Notes: generated from the letters alone by a model not told the origin. Shown: positions 1 through 15,139, counted from the first letter of the stretch. The stretch is DNA of 64,000 nt from Pseudomonas sp. efr-133-TYG-5 (GCF_030209175.1 NZ_JARVSM010000001.1:1178001-1242000), one strand, 5' to 3'. Translations and numbers: made by a program.

Positions 1-1
1 G

Positions 2-220
2 CAGGTGGACCTTGAACAGATTCGGCAATTCAGCCTTGACAGTGGTTTTATCGAATTGCCCGTCACGTCGGAACACGCCATTGCCGTGAGAGACCTCGAG
101 CCTCTGCATCGTGATCCGTTCGATCGGCTGATCGTTGCCACAGCGCTGAGCGAGCCGATGAAACTGCTGACTGCCGATCCGCTGGTTGCGCAGTACACCG
201 ATCTGGCGATACAGGTCTGA
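2..220 (+). CDS. PIN-domain ribonuclease (VapC-like toxin), C-terminal part
   Basis: The frame is open to the left edge, so this is the C-terminal part of a gene that begins outside the window. The fragment ends with the typical close of type II toxin PIN domains: RDPFDRLIVATAL, containing the conserved acidic residue of the metal site, then a short strand (KLLTADPLVAQY). PIN toxins are Mg-dependent endoribonucleases, usually paired with an upstream antitoxin; any antitoxin would lie outside this window. A hairpin terminator follows the stop codon. Identification as a PIN domain is fairly sure; activity as a toxin is inferred. Confidence 0.75.
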   Translation, partial: QVDLEQIRQFSLDSGFIELPVTSEHAIAVRDLEPLHRDPFDRLIVATALSEPMKLLTADPLVAQYTDLAIQV

Positions 221-233
221 CCCGCGCCCAATG

Positions 234-260
234 AAAACGGCACCTCACGGTGCCGTTTTT
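234..260. terminator. Bidirectional rho-independent terminator
   Basis: AAAACGGCACC, loop TCAC, then GGTGCCGTTTTT. The A-run and T-run on the two sides let it serve both the toxin gene on the plus strand and the ABC transporter operon ending at 279 on the minus strand. Confidence 0.85.
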
Positions 261-278
261 GCCTTGCCCGTGCTGCGC

Positions 279-2021
<1,743 letters not shown>

Positions 2022-2068
2022 AGAGACCTCCTGTTTAAGTTCCGGAGCACGATTGCCGAGCGATTCGA

Positions 2069-2341
2069 CTAGCCCCAACGCATCACAGCCAACAGCCACA
2101 CCAGGGACAACGCGGACGCCACCCAGATGCTCCAGTCGGTGACGCCGATTACCAGCAGATGCAGGTAGGCGCTGCCGAGAAGACCGATGAACAAACGATC
2201 GCCACGGGTGGTGGCAATCGGTAGAAAACCTCGCCGCAGAATGCTCGGCGAACGCAGCTCCCAGGTGGTCATGCCCACCAGGATCAAGCCGATTGCGATG
2301 AAAAATGCCGCCGTCGGGACGGTCCAGCTCATCCATTCCAT
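2069..2341 (-). CDS. DUF2160 small membrane protein (GlpU-like)
   Basis: Small integral membrane protein of about 90 residues with roughly three hydrophobic segments (WTVPTAAFFIAIGLILVG, LFIGLLGSAYLHLLVIGV, IWVASALSLVWLLAVM). DUF2160 proteins are found almost only in glycerol-type ABC operons between permease and binding protein, as here, and correspond to GlpU of Rhizobium; their role in transport is unknown. Two adjacent ATG codons exist (2344 and 2341); the second has better spacing from GAGGAG. The next gene upstream ends 10 bases before. Confidence 0.8.
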   Translation of the reverse strand: MEWMSWTVPTAAFFIAIGLILVGMTTWELRSPSILRRGFLPIATTRGDRLFIGLLGSAYLHLLVIGVTDWSIWVASALSLVWLLAVMRWG

Positions 2342-2351
2342 CATTCGCTCC

Positions 2352-3152
<801 letters not shown>

Positions 3153-3161
3153 GGCCGGGCC

Positions 3162-4024
3162 TCAGCGGTTGGCATCGTTGTGGGTCATGGCGGTGTAGAA
3201 CAGCCACGACACCAGCAGGATGATCAGGAAGTACACCAGCGAAAATGCCGCCGCCGGTCCCAGGTCGAATTGGCCTACAGCCATTTGGGTCAGGGTCTGA
3301 CTGAGGAAGGTCGTGGAGTTGCCCGGCCCGCCACCGGTGAGCACGAAGGGCTCGGTGTAGATCATGAAACTGTCCATGAAGCGCAGCATCACCGCGATCA
3401 GCAACACGCTCTTGAGCTTCGGCAACTGGATGTGGCGGAACACCGCCCAGTTCGAGGCGCGATCGATGCGTGCTGCCTGGTAATACACATCGGGAATTGC
3501 GCGCAGCCCGGAGAAGCACAGCAGCGCCACCAACGATGTCCAGTGCCACACGTCCATCACCAGCACCGTGACCCAGGCGTCCATGGTGTTGGCCGCGTAG
3601 TTGTAGCTGATGCCCAGGGCGTTCAGGCTCGAGCCGAGCAGCCCGATGTCGGCGCGGCCGAAGATCTGCCAAATGGTGCCGACCACGTTCCACGGGATCA
3701 GCAGCGGAATCGCCAGGACAATCAGCACCACCGACGACCAGCGGCCCTTGGTCGGCATGGTCAGGGCGATGGCGATGCCCAGCGGGATCTCGATCAGCAG
3801 CACACACGCCGAATAGATGAACTGGCGCAGCAGCGAATCGTGCAGGCGCGGATCGAGCAACACCTGCTTGTACCAGTCGGCGCCGACAAAATAGCGGCTG
3901 GACTGATCGAAGATGTCCTGCACCGAATAGTTGACCACGGTCATCATCGGGATCACCGCGCTGAACGCCACCAGCAGGAATACCGGCAGCACCAGCCACC
4001 AGGCCTTGTTGTTCTGCACCTTGT

Positions 4025-4028
<4 letters not shown>
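3162..4028 (-). CDS. glpP: ABC transporter permease, GlpP-like (MalF/UgpA type)
   Basis: Inner-membrane permease of 288 residues with six predicted helices and the EAA loop (YYQAARIDRASNWAVF, about residue 188). It is the partner of the downstream permease. The start overlaps the stop codon of the preceding ATPase gene by four bases (ATGA), which indicates translational coupling within the operon. The name follows the rhizobial glycerol operon and should not be confused with other genes called glpP. Confidence 0.87.
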
Positions 4029-5157
<1,129 letters not shown>

Positions 5158-5158
<1 letters not shown>

Positions 5159-6252
5159 CAGGCAACCCTCGCGACACGCCGGCCCGGCGCCTGCACCAGC
5201 CGGCCCTGCGCATCGAAGACGAACAGTTTATGGGTGGGGATGTAGATGCGGATCGGCGCATCGACGTCGTATTCGTGAACACCCGGCAAGTGCAGCACCA
5301 GCAGGAAATGCTCGTTGCGTACGTGCAGGAAGGTTTCCGAACCGCTGATCTCCGCCACCTCGACGGTCACCGCCAGTTCCAGGTCGTCGTCGTTGCTCGG
5401 CACCAGCGAGATGTGGCTGGGGCGCACGCCGAAGCGGTACTCGCCCTCGCCCACCGGACGCAGGTCGACGTTCAGCGGAAAGTGCACGAAATTGGCGAAA
5501 CTCACTTCGTTGCCGGCAATCCGTCCCGGCATCAGATTGATCGGCGGTTCGGAGAACAGTTCGGCCGCCAGCACCGTTTGCGGCTGGTGATAGACCTCGG
5601 TCGACGGGCCGCTCTGGATCACCCGGCCTTCGTGCAGAATGGTCGTGGTGCCGCCCAGGGCCAGGGCCTCGTTGGGTTCGGTGGTGGCGTAGATCGCGAT
5701 GGTGTGGCGCAGCTTGAACAGCTCGCGCATTTCCTGGCGCAATTCTTCGCGCAGTTTGTAGTCGAGGTTGACCAGCGGTTCGTCGAACAGGATCAGCTCG
5801 GCATCCTTGACCAGCGCCCGTGCCATCGCGGTGCGTTGCTGCTGGCCACCGGACAGCTCCAGCGGATAGCGCTGGAGGAATTTCTCGATGCGCAGCATGC
5901 GCGCCGTTTCCTGCACTTTGCTGTGGATGATCTCCTTCGAGACGCCGGCCTGGCGCAACGGCGAGGCGATGTTCTCGAACACGGTCATGGTCGGGTAGTT
6001 GATGAACTGCTGATAGACCATCGACACATTGCGCAGGCGCACCGGGCGCTGGGTGACATCGACGCCGTTCATCAGGATGCGCCCGCTGTCGGGCTTGTCC
6101 AGACCGGCCATCAGACGCATCAGGCTGGTCTTGCCGGACAGCGTGCGGCCCAGCAGAACGTTGAAGGATCCGGGTTCGAATTTCAGGCTCGCGTCGTCGA
6201 TCCAGGTCTGGCCCTCGACGGTGCGGCTGACGTGCTCCAGGGTAAGTGACAT
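5158..6252 (-). CDS. glpS: ABC transporter ATP-binding protein, GlpS-like, lacking the switch histidine
   Basis: First gene of the transporter operon, 364 residues. Walker A is GRTLSGKT (35-42), an acceptable but unusual form; the signature is canonical (LSGGQQQR, 133-140); Walker B is LILFDEP with its Glu. The H-loop reads YATTE, so Thr191 stands where the switch histidine is expected. A MalK-like C-terminal domain completes the protein. Upstream are a sigma-54 promoter and an enhancer-like repeat array, and the divergent gene encodes a sigma-54 activator. Confidence 0.86.
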
Positions 6253-6297
6253 GGCTCGGCCTTTTTATTATTGGAGTCAAGCGACCGGTGCACTGGA

Positions 6298-6312
6298 GCG
6301 ACTTTCGTGCCA
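6298..6312 (-). promoter_or_regulatory. Sigma-54 (-24/-12) promoter of the glp transporter operon
   Basis: On the minus strand this reads TGGCACGAAAGTCGC, with GG and GC separated by exactly ten bases; only one base (C for T in TTGC) departs from the TGGCACG-N4-TTGC consensus. Transcription would start near 6286, about 34 bases before glpS. The divergent sigma-54 activator gene supports it. Confidence 0.8.
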
Positions 6313-6359
6313 GAAATGGCAAGTGCTTGATTTACCGCGAAAACAGCCGAAAACGTGGC

Positions 6360-6461
6360 GAACGAGCGTTCATTGCTGAACACATTTGAACAGTTGGACG
6401 ATTGACAATGAACAATAGTGAACAACACTCTATGAACGCTTTTTGCTCGATTTCGTGAACA
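6360..6461. promoter_or_regulatory. Repeated TGAACA hexamers, candidate upstream activating sites
   Basis: TGAACA occurs at 6377, 6387, 6409, 6419 and 6456, with TGAACG at 6433; the first four form two pairs each spaced ten bases, one helical turn. AGCGTTCAT (6366) and ATGAACGCT (6432) are exact inverted copies, and GAACG-AG-CGTTC starts at 6360. The array lies about 75 to 175 bases upstream of the predicted start of transcription, the usual enhancer position for sigma-54 activators. Confidence 0.65.
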
Positions 6462-6470
6462 TCGATCCAA

Positions 6471-6559
6471 TGTGGGAGCGGGCCTGCTCGCGAATACGCT
6501 GTGTCATTCAACTGATTTGCTGACTGATACTGCGCATTCGCGAGCAAGCCCGCTCCCAC
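6471..6559. repeat. REPIN (paired REP elements)
   Basis: TGTGGGAGCGGGCCTGCTCG at the left is matched in inverted orientation by CGAGCAAGCCCGCTCCCAC at the right, with a non-conserved centre. It separates the enhancer array from the activator gene. Confidence 0.85.
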
Positions 6560-6630
6560 GGGGATCTGTGCAGGTTTCGAAGATTGGTTTCATAACAATA
6601 ATAAAATCGCTGCATCAGAGGCCCACTGCC

Positions 6631-8481
6631 ATGGCCGCACCTGCCCCGCCGCTGTCCCATGACGCCATCGTCCAGCATTCCTGGCAACGCTGCCGCGCCT
6701 TCGGCCTCAACCACCAGAGTGCGCCGGCCTTCGATCAGTTGCCCGCCAGTGGCATCGCGCAGTTGCTCGACTGTCATCACGCGCTGGTGCAGACCACTCA
6801 CCAGGAAGTGCTGCCCTACTACGAAAACATCCTGAGCAATTCCAACTGCCTGATCATGCTCGCCGACAATCAGGGCCAGGTCCTCACCTCGTGGGGCACC
6901 CAGCGCTTTATCGAGCCGAACCTGGCGCGCGGCTTCCAGGCCGGCGCGAGCTGGATGGAACGCTGCAGCGGCACCAACGCCATCGGCACCGCGCTGGCCT
7001 GCGAGCAGGCCGTGCATATCGAACATGACGAGCATTTTCTCAAGGCCAATCGCTTCATGACCGGTTCCGCCGCGCCGATTTTCGATGCCGAGCGCAAGGT
7101 CATCGCCGTGCTCGATGTGTCCAGCGACAGCTACCTGCCGCCCTCGCACACCCTCGGCATGGTGAAGATGATGAGCCAGACCGTGGAGAACCGGCTGATC
7201 CTCAACCTGTTCCACGGCCAGCACTTTCAACTGACGTTCAACACCGGCCTGAACAACCTCGACAGTCAGTGGGCCGGGCTGTTGATTTTCGATGAGAGCG
7301 GCCAGGTGCTGTCGGCCAACCGCCGTGCCGACAACTTGCTCGGCGTACGCCTGTCGCGGGTCAGTGTCGAGAGCCTGTTCAAGGTATCGTTGCTGGAACT
7401 GCTCAACCAGCCCGAGGGCCTGCCGTTTGCCTTGCAGACATCCGGGCGCAATCGCTTCCAGTGCCTGTTGAAGCGGCCAAAGCAAATGCCGATCCAGCCC
7501 CGCGTGTTCGCCGCGCCAGAGCCGGTTGCGTCGAGGAGCGCCGCCGCCAGCGCGATCAGCCTCAACACCCTGCACTTTGGCGACAGCCGCGTGGAAAAAG
7601 CCGTGCGCCAGGCCGAGCGCTTGCTGGAGAAAGACATTCCGCTGCTGATCCACGGCGAAACCGGAGTCGGCAAGGAAGTGTTCGTCAAAGCCCTGCACCA
7701 GGCCAGTTCGCGCAACAGACAGGCGTTCATCGCGGTGAACTGTGCGGCGATCCCCGCCGAACTGGTGGAATCCGAGCTGTTCGGCTATGAAAAAGGCGCA
7801 TTCACCGGCGCCAACCAGAAAGGCAGCATCGGCCTGATCCGCAAGGCCGACAAAGGCACGCTGTTCCTCGACGAAATCGGCGACATGCCACTGCCGACCC
7901 AGGCGCGGCTGCTGCGGGTGCTGCAGGAGCGCTGCGTGCAGCCGGTGGGCAGCAGCGAGCTGTTTCCGGTGGACTTGCGGATCATCTCGGCGACCAATCG
8001 CTCGTTGCGCGAACAGGTGCAATTGGGCCGGTTTCGCGAGGATCTGTATTACCGCATCGGTGGCCTGACCCTGGAGCTGCCGCCGCTGCGCGAACGCAGT
8101 GACAAGCAAGCGCTGTTCAAGCGCCTGTGGGAACAGCATCGCGAGCCGAGCCAATGGGCAGGGCTGAGCCATGAGGTGCTTGAGTTGTTCATTCGTCACC
8201 CGTGGCCGGGCAATCTGCGCCAGGTCAGCAGCGTGATGCAGGTGGCGCTGGCCATGGCCGAAGAACAACCGGTACGGCCGGAGCATCTGCCGGATGACTT
8301 TTTTGTCGATCTGGAGATGGAGCCGGTGGAAAGCGCCGTGCCCCTGGGGATAGATCTGAACGATGCCGAAGCGTTGAACCGCGAACTCAAGGCCGCCGGG
8401 GGCAATATTTCGCACCTGGCGCGACGCTTGGGGGTCAGCCGCAATACCCTCTACAAACGCTTGCGCCAGCCTGGCGAATGA
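6631..8481 (+). CDS. Sigma-54-dependent activator (AcoR-like, GAF-AAA-Fis)
   Basis: Transcription factor of 616 residues. The N-terminal part contains a GAF-type sensor region (about 60-200, with ERCSGTNAIGTAL typical of AcoR relatives). The central AAA+ domain has Walker A GETGVGKE (about 340), the sigma-54 contact loop GAFTGA (about 389) and Walker B LFLDEIGDM. A Fis-type helix-turn-helix (GNISHLARRLGVSRNTLYKRL region) ends the protein. Start at 6631 was chosen because AGAGG precedes it and the longer open frame runs through a REPIN. It probably senses a substrate or metabolite and activates the divergent transporter operon. Confidence 0.9.
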   Translation: MAAPAPPLSHDAIVQHSWQRCRAFGLNHQSAPAFDQLPASGIAQLLDCHHALVQTTHQEVLPYYENILSNSNCLIMLADNQGQVLTSWGTQRFIEPNLARGFQAGASWMERCSGTNAIGTALACEQAVHIEHDEHFLKANRFMTGSAAPIFDAERKVIAVLDVSSDSYLPPSHTLGMVKMMSQTVENRLILNLFHGQHFQLTFNTGLNNLDSQWAGLLIFDESGQVLSANRRADNLLGVRLSRVSVESLFKVSLLELLNQPEGLPFALQTSGRNRFQCLLKRPKQMPIQPRVFAAPEPVASRSAAASAISLNTLHFGDSRVEKAVRQAERLLEKDIPLLIHGETGVGKEVFVKALHQASSRNRQAFIAVNCAAIPAELVESELFGYEKGAFTGANQKGSIGLIRKADKGTLFLDEIGDMPLPTQARLLRVLQERCVQPVGSSELFPVDLRIISATNRSLREQVQLGRFREDLYYRIGGLTLELPPLRERSDKQALFKRLWEQHREPSQWAGLSHEVLELFIRHPWPGNLRQVSSVMQVALAMAEEQPVRPEHLPDDFFVDLEMEPVESAVPLGIDLNDAEALNRELKAAGGNISHLARRLGVSRNTLYKRLRQPGE

Positions 8482-8495
8482 GGGCACCGCCTTGC

Positions 8496-8647
8496 CCCTC
8501 ACCCAGCCGACCGCGGTGTCTGGCGCCGTACATCGACCTGAGGAACCGGGGTGATTATGGACTCGGTGACAATCCTTCAGATTGGCGCATTTCCAGAGCA
8601 TTCCCCGATCAGTCCCCTCTCCCGCCGGGAGCGGGTTGGGGTGAGGG
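8496..8647. repeat. Intergenic inverted repeat with internal hairpin
   Basis: CCCTCACCC at 8496 is matched by GGGTGAGGG ending at 8647, and a CTCCCGCCGGGAG hairpin lies near the right end. The right part resembles a GC-rich dispersed element common between Pseudomonas genes. No gene is seen here. Confidence 0.5.
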
Positions 8648-8666
8648 TGCTTTTGCGCTGAAAAAC

Positions 8667-8690
8667 AAAAACCCGCACAAGGCGGGTTTT
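8667..8690. terminator. Rho-independent terminator between the activator gene and cysS
   Basis: AAAAACCCGC, loop ACAAG, GCGGGTTTT. It is flanked by A and T runs and lies between two converging genes, so it can act in both directions. Confidence 0.85.
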
Positions 8691-8710
8691 GTTGGTAGCG
8701 GGCACAGCAA

Positions 8711-10093
8711 TCAGTCAGCCAGGCGCCAGGTCGTGCCGCCCTTGCCGTCTTCCAGCACCACGCCCATGGCGGTGAGCTGGTCGCGGATGCGGTCGGATTC
8801 GGCCCAGTCCTTGCCAGCGCGTGCCGCCAGCCGTGCAGCGATCAGCGCGTCAACCTCGGCCGCATCGACACGCCCTTCAGCGCCGGCCTGCAGGAAGTCA
8901 TCGGCCTCGAGCTGCAACACACCGAGGACGCTGGCCAGTTCCTTCAGGCGCGCCGCCAGACCGGCCGCGGCCTGGAGATCGCTCTCGCGCAGGCGGTTGA
9001 TCTCACGCACCATCTCGAACAGCACCGCACAGGCTTCCGGCGTGCCGAAGTCGTCGTTCATCACCGTGGTGAAACGTTCGACGAACGCTTCGCCACCGGC
9101 CGGCGCCACGTTCGGCAGGCCTTTCAACGCGTGGTAGAAACGCTCCAGGGCGCCCTTGGCGTCCTTGAGGTTGTCTTCCGAATAGTTGATCGCGCTGCGG
9201 TAGTGGCTGGACACCAGCAGGTAACGCACGACTTCCGGGTGGTACTTGTCGAGCACGTCGCGAATGGTGAAGAAGTTGTTCAGGGACTTGGACATCTTCT
9301 CGCCATTGATACGGATCATGCCGCAATGCATCCACGCGTTGGCGTAGGTCTTGCCGGTGGCCGCTTCGCTCTGGGCGATTTCGTTTTCGTGGTGCGGGAA
9401 CTCGAGGTCGCTGCCGCCGCCATGAATGTCGAAGGTCTCACCGAGGCAGCAGGTCGACATCACCGAGCACTCGATGTGCCAGCCCGGACGCCCGGCGCCC
9501 CATGGCGATTCCCAGCTCGGCTCGCCCGGTTTGGCGGCTTTCCACAGGACGAAGTCGAGCGGGTCTTCCTTCGACTCGTCGACTTCGATGCGCGCGCCGA
9601 TGCGCAGGTCTTCGATCTTCTTGCGCGAGAGCTTGCCGTAGCCCATGAACTTGGCGACGCGGTAGTACACGTCGCCATTGCCCGGGGCGTAGGCGAAGCC
9701 CTTGTCGATCAGGGTCTGGATCATCGCGTGCATGCCCGGGATGTGATCCGTGGCGCGCGGCTCCATGTCCGGCTTCTTGATGTTCAGGCGCGCTTCGTCT
9801 TCGTGCATCGCGGCGATCATGCGCTCGGTCAACGCTTCGAACGACTCGCCGTTCTCGTTGGCGCGGTTGATGATCTTGTCGTCGATGTCGGTGATGTTGC
9901 GCACGTAGGTCAGGTCATAACCGCTGAAACGCAGCCAGCGCGTCACCAGGTCGAACGCGACCATGCTGCGGCCATGGCCGAGGTGGCAGTAGTCGTACAC
10001 GGTCATGCCGCACACGTACATGCGCACCTTGTTGCCATCCAGCGGCTTGAAAACCTCTTTGCTCTTGGTGAGCGTGTTGTAGATCGTAAGCAC
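8711..10093 (-). CDS. cysS: Cysteinyl-tRNA synthetase
   Basis: Class I aminoacyl-tRNA synthetase of 460 residues that charges tRNA-Cys. Seen: the zinc-site cysteine and HIGH-like motif in [20 protein letters not shown] (27-46), further zinc ligands around ECSVMS and [10 protein letters not shown], and the KMSKS loop ([10 protein letters not shown]). Length is normal. It follows glnS at 20 bases on the same strand, the arrangement seen in P. aeruginosa, so the two are probably co-transcribed. The tRNA genes that follow cysS in some pseudomonads are not present here. Confidence 0.98.
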   Translation of the reverse strand: MLTIYNTLTKSKEVFKPLDGNKVRMYVCGMTVYDYCHLGHGRSMVAFDLVTRWLRFSGYDLTYVRNITDIDDKIINRANENGESFEALTERMIAAMHEDEARLNIKKPDMEPRATDHIPGMHAMIQTLIDKGFAYAPGNGDVYYRVAKFMGYGKLSRKKIEDLRIGARIEVDESKEDPLDFVLWKAAKPGEPSWESPWGAGRPGWHIECSVMSTCCLGETFDIHGGGSDLEFPHHENEIAQSEAATGKTYANAWMHCGMIRINGEKMSKSLNNFFTIRDVLDKYHPEVVRYLLVSSHYRSAINYSEDNLKDAKGALERFYHALKGLPNVAPAGGEAFVERFTTVMNDDFGTPEACAVLFEMVREINRLRESDLQAAAGLAARLKELASVLGVLQLEADDFLQAGAEGRVDAAEVDALIAARLAARAGKDWAESDRIRDQLTAMGVVLEDGKGGTTWRLAD

Positions 10094-10113
10094 GATGTTT
10101 CCTTAAGACTTGA

Positions 10114-11811
<1,698 letters not shown>

Positions 11812-12061
11812 AGGATCCTTGACTTACAGGTGCGCGGCCGCAGTGGGGGCCAGACAAAACAAAGCCGCTATCATAGCCGATGCTGTCAAGGGGCTGACAG
11901 AGCAGGCCCGATAAAGGCATGCATTTAATCGCCGGGTTTTGAAAAACAGCCTCGAAATTCGCGCCTGTCACGCTAAACTGCGCTCCTTGGCCGGAACAGG
12001 CTGAACCGGTTGCGGGGCCTGGCGCTCCAAGACCACGAATTCCTTATAAAGAGTAGCGATC

Positions 12062-12568
12062 ATGACTCAAGTCAAACTGACCACCAACCATGGCGACATC
12101 GTCATCGAACTGAACGCCGAGAAGGCCCCGATCACCGTGGCCAACTTCATCGAGTACGTCAAAGCCGGTCACTACGAAAACACCGTATTCCACCGCGTCA
12201 TCGGCAACTTCATGATCCAGGGCGGCGGTTTCGAGCCAGGCATGAAGGAAAAGAAAGACAAGCGTCCAAGCATCCAGAACGAAGCGGACAACGGCCTTTC
12301 CAACGACAAGTACACCATCGCCATGGCCCGCACCATGGAGCCGCATTCGGCTTCGGCGCAGTTCTTCATCAACGTCGCCGACAACACCTTCCTCAACCAC
12401 AGCGGCAAGAACGTGCAGGGCTGGGGCTACGCGGTGTTCGGTAAAGTGACCCAGGGCACCGACGTTGTCGACAGCATCAAGAAAGTCGCCACCGGTTCCA
12501 AGGCTGGCCACCAGGACGTACCAAGCGACGACGTGATCATCGAGAAAGCCGAGATCATCGAAGCGTGA
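12062..12568 (+). CDS. ppiB: Peptidyl-prolyl cis-trans isomerase B (cyclophilin)
   Basis: Cytoplasmic cyclophilin of 168 residues without a signal peptide. The catalytic core is visible as [13 protein letters not shown] (Arg of the active site) and [17 protein letters not shown]. It assists folding by isomerising proline peptide bonds. The stop codon overlaps the start of lpxH by four bases, so the two genes are translationally coupled. AAGAG precedes the start codon. Confidence 0.97.
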   Translation: MTQVKLTTNHGDIVIELNAEKAPITVANFIEYVKAGHYENTVFHRVIGNFMIQGGGFEPGMKEKKDKRPSIQNEADNGLSNDKYTIAMARTMEPHSASAQFFINVADNTFLNHSGKNVQGWGYAVFGKVTQGTDVVDSIKKVATGSKAGHQDVPSDDVIIEKAEIIEA

Positions 12569-13317
12569 TATTGCTGATTTCAGACTTGCATCTGGAAGAG
12601 GAGCGCCCGGACATCACCCGGGCGTTTCTGGATTTGCTCGCCGGACGCGCCCGCTCGGCGAGTGCGCTGTACATTCTCGGCGACTTTTTCGAAGCGTGGA
12701 TTGGCGACGATGCCATGACCCCCTTCCAGCGTTCCATCTGCCAGGCCCTGCGCGAACTCAGCGACAGCGGCACGGCGATATTCCTGATGCACGGCAATCG
12801 CGACTTCCTGCTCGGCCAGGCCTTCTGCAAACAGGCCGGCTGCACCCTGCTGAAAGACCCGAGTGTCGTGCAATTCAACGGTGAACCGGTGCTGCTGATG
12901 CACGGCGACAGCCTGTGCACCCGCGATGAAGCCTATATGAAGCTGCGCCGCTACCTGCGCAACCCGCTCACCCTGTTCATCCTGCGTCACCTGCCATTGC
13001 GCACCCGCCACAAGCTTGCGCGCAAGCTGCGCAGCGAAAGTCGCGCGCAGACGCGGATGAAGGCCAATGACATCGTCGATGTCACGCCGGAGGAAATTCC
13101 GCGGATCATGCAGGCGTACGGGGTGAAAACCCTGGTACACGGCCACACCCACCGGCCGGCGATCCACAAGTTGCAGATCGGCGATCAGGCGGCAAAACGG
13201 ATTGTATTGGGCGATTGGGATCGTCAGGGCTGGGCGTTGCAGGTGGATGAGAGCGGGTTTGCCCTGGCGCCGTTCGACTTTGCCCCGCCGCCAGCACTGC
13301 CCGCCCCTGCCAACTGA
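12565..13317 (+). CDS. lpxH: UDP-2,3-diacylglucosamine diphosphatase
   Basis: Metallophosphoesterase of 250 residues that hydrolyses UDP-2,3-diacylglucosamine to lipid X, the fourth step of lipid A synthesis, at the inner membrane face. The calcineurin-like metal motifs are all present: [12 protein letters not shown] (7-18), [29 protein letters not shown] and VHGHTHRP. Translation starts with GTG inside the end of ppiB. Neighbourhood is the conserved lpxH-ppiB-glnS-cysS block. Confidence 0.97.
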   Translation: MILLISDLHLEEERPDITRAFLDLLAGRARSASALYILGDFFEAWIGDDAMTPFQRSICQALRELSDSGTAIFLMHGNRDFLLGQAFCKQAGCTLLKDPSVVQFNGEPVLLMHGDSLCTRDEAYMKLRRYLRNPLTLFILRHLPLRTRHKLARKLRSESRAQTRMKANDIVDVTPEEIPRIMQAYGVKTLVHGHTHRPAIHKLQIGDQAAKRIVLGDWDRQGWALQVDESGFALAPFDFAPPPALPAPAN

Positions 13318-13334
13318 CACAACACAAAACCCAA

Positions 13335-13423
13335 TGTGGGAGCGAGCCTGCTCGCGAAAGCGGTGAATCGGACAGCTCAGTGCTGACTGACGTACCGCAT
13401 TCGCGAGCAGGCTCGCTCCCACA
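13335..13423. repeat. REPIN, may also act as terminator
   Basis: TGTGGGAGCGAGCCTGCTCG on the left and its inverted copy on the right, followed by a run of T. It lies between two converging genes and could end both transcripts. Confidence 0.87.
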
Positions 13424-13443
13424 TTTTTTGCCCACGTAATGCC

Positions 13444-14973
13444 TTAGTGACCGCTTGCGGCCGGACCTGCCTTCGCCGCAAACGGCGGCTTGGCCAGCCA
13501 CACAATCAGAATCAAGCCCATGAAGCCCCAGCCCAGCAGCGTGAAGTAATCCACGGTGGAGAGCATGTACGCCTGACTGGTGAGGATCTGATCCATCTGC
13601 GCATAGGCCGATTGGCTCGCACCACCCAGCGAATGCAAGGTCTCGCGCGTCGCTGGCTCGAAGGTGCTGATGCTCTCGCTCATGTAGGCGTGATGCTGAT
13701 CCGCCCGGCGAATCCAGATCCACGTGGTCAGCGACGCCGCGAAGCTGCCGCCCAACGTCCGCAGGAAGGTAGCCAGGCCCGCACCATCGGCAATCTGGCT
13801 CGGCGGCAGGTCGGACATCAGGATGCTCAGGGTCGGCATGAAGAACAGCGCGACGCCGATGCCCATGAACAGCTGCACCAGGGCGATGTGCTGGAAGTCC
13901 ACCTCGTTGGTGAACTCGGCGCGCATGAAGCAGCTCAGGCCGATCGCCAGGAACGCCAGCCCGGCCAGCAGGCGCAGGTCGAACTTGTGCGCATATTTGC
14001 CGACAAACGGCGACAGCAGCACCGGCAAAATGCCGATCGGCGCCACGGCCAGCCCGGCCCAGGTCGCGGTGTAGCCCATCTGCGTCTGCAACCACTGCGG
14101 CAGGATCAGGTTGATGCCGAAGAACCCGGCGTAGCCGAGCACCAGCACCAGGGTGCCGATGCGGAAATTGCGATAGGCGAACAGGCGCAGGTTGACCACC
14201 GGGTGCTGGTCGGTCATTTCCCAGATGATGAACACCGCCAGCGCGATCAGCGAAATCGCCGCGCCGATGATGATGAAGTTCGATTCGAACCAGTCCAGGT
14301 CATTGCCCTTGTCGAGGATCACCTGCAACGCACCGACGCCGATGATCAGCGTGATCAGCCCGACATAGTCCATCGGTTGCCGGCTGGTGACCACCGGCCG
14401 CTTGGCCAGTTGCGAACGCACCACCATCACCGCAAAGATGCCGATCGGGACGTTGATGAAGAAGATCCACGGCCAGCTGTAGCTGTCGGTAATCCAGCCG
14501 CCGAGAATCGGCCCGGCAATCGGTGCCACCACCGTGACCATCGCCAGCAACGCCAGGGCCATGCCGCGCCTGGCGGGGGGATAGACCGCGATCAGCAGGG
14601 TCTGGGTCATCGGGTACAGCGGCCCGGCCACCAGGCCTTGCAGCACGCGGAAACCGATCAGTTCCGGCATCGAGGTGGAGATGCCGCAGAGGAACGAGGC
14701 CAGCACGAACAGCATGGTGGCCCAGAGAAACAGCTTTACCTCGCCAAAGCGCCGGCTCAGCCAGCCGGTGAGCGGCAGCGCGATGGCGTTGCTCACGGCA
14801 AACGAGGTGATGACCCAGGTGCCCTGCTCCGAACTGACGCCCAGGTTGCCGGAAATCGTCGGCAGCGCCACGTTGGCGATGGTGGTGTCGAGCACCTGCA
14901 TGAAGGTCGCCAGCGACAGGCCGATGGTGCTGAGCAACAGGCTGGGCGGCGTGAAAGAAGCGTTATTGCTCAT
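13444..14973 (-). CDS. emrB: EmrB/QacA family multidrug efflux transporter (DHA2, 14 helices)
   Basis: MFS drug-proton antiporter of 509 residues. The DHA2 marker LDTTIANVALPTI lies in helix 1 (about 27-39) and motif A appears as LTGWLSRRFGEVKLF. About fourteen hydrophobic helices can be counted. With the upstream membrane-fusion protein and outer membrane factor it makes a tripartite pump exporting hydrophobic compounds from cytoplasm to exterior. Start MSNNASF at 14973 is preferred over an extension into the REPIN-containing spacer. A REPIN separates it from emrA, which may reduce its expression relative to the rest of the operon. Confidence 0.92.
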   Translation of the reverse strand: MSNNASFTPPSLLLSTIGLSLATFMQVLDTTIANVALPTISGNLGVSSEQGTWVITSFAVSNAIALPLTGWLSRRFGEVKLFLWATMLFVLASFLCGISTSMPELIGFRVLQGLVAGPLYPMTQTLLIAVYPPARRGMALALLAMVTVVAPIAGPILGGWITDSYSWPWIFFINVPIGIFAVMVVRSQLAKRPVVTSRQPMDYVGLITLIIGVGALQVILDKGNDLDWFESNFIIIGAAISLIALAVFIIWEMTDQHPVVNLRLFAYRNFRIGTLVLVLGYAGFFGINLILPQWLQTQMGYTATWAGLAVAPIGILPVLLSPFVGKYAHKFDLRLLAGLAFLAIGLSCFMRAEFTNEVDFQHIALVQLFMGIGVALFFMPTLSILMSDLPPSQIADGAGLATFLRTLGGSFAASLTTWIWIRRADQHHAYMSESISTFEPATRETLHSLGGASQSAYAQMDQILTSQAYMLSTVDYFTLLGWGFMGLILIVWLAKPPFAAKAGPAASGH

Positions 14974-15027
14974 CGCGAATCCTATGAAACCAGGTTGGCG
15001 CCGCGTGCTGATGAACACCGCCACCCC

Positions 15028-15116
15028 TGTGGGAGCGAGCTTGCTCGCGAAGGCGGTGTACCAGACAAATCAACGGCGAATGACACTCCGCTTTCGCGAG
15101 CAGGCTCGCTCCCACA
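15028..15116. repeat. REPIN between emrA and emrB
   Basis: TGTGGGAGCGAGCTTGCTCG with its inverted copy ending at 15116. It lies within the efflux operon, where such hairpins can protect upstream mRNA or lower downstream expression. Confidence 0.87.
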
Positions 15117-15139
15117 AGGGGTCGTGCCAAAGTCTCGAT

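Noticed and set aside
6472..6630. N-terminal extension of the sigma-54 activator
   Set aside because: It would translate a REPIN; the ATG at 6631 has a ribosome site and family-like N-terminus.
8482..8710. tRNA genes expected downstream of cysS by comparison with P. aeruginosa
   Set aside because: No cloverleaf or CCA-ended sequence is seen; the space holds an inverted repeat and a terminator.
11812..12061. Specific promoters for glnS and ppiB
   Set aside because: A TATGAT reading towards glnS is visible near 11875, but no -35 at proper spacing could be assigned, so no promoter was called.
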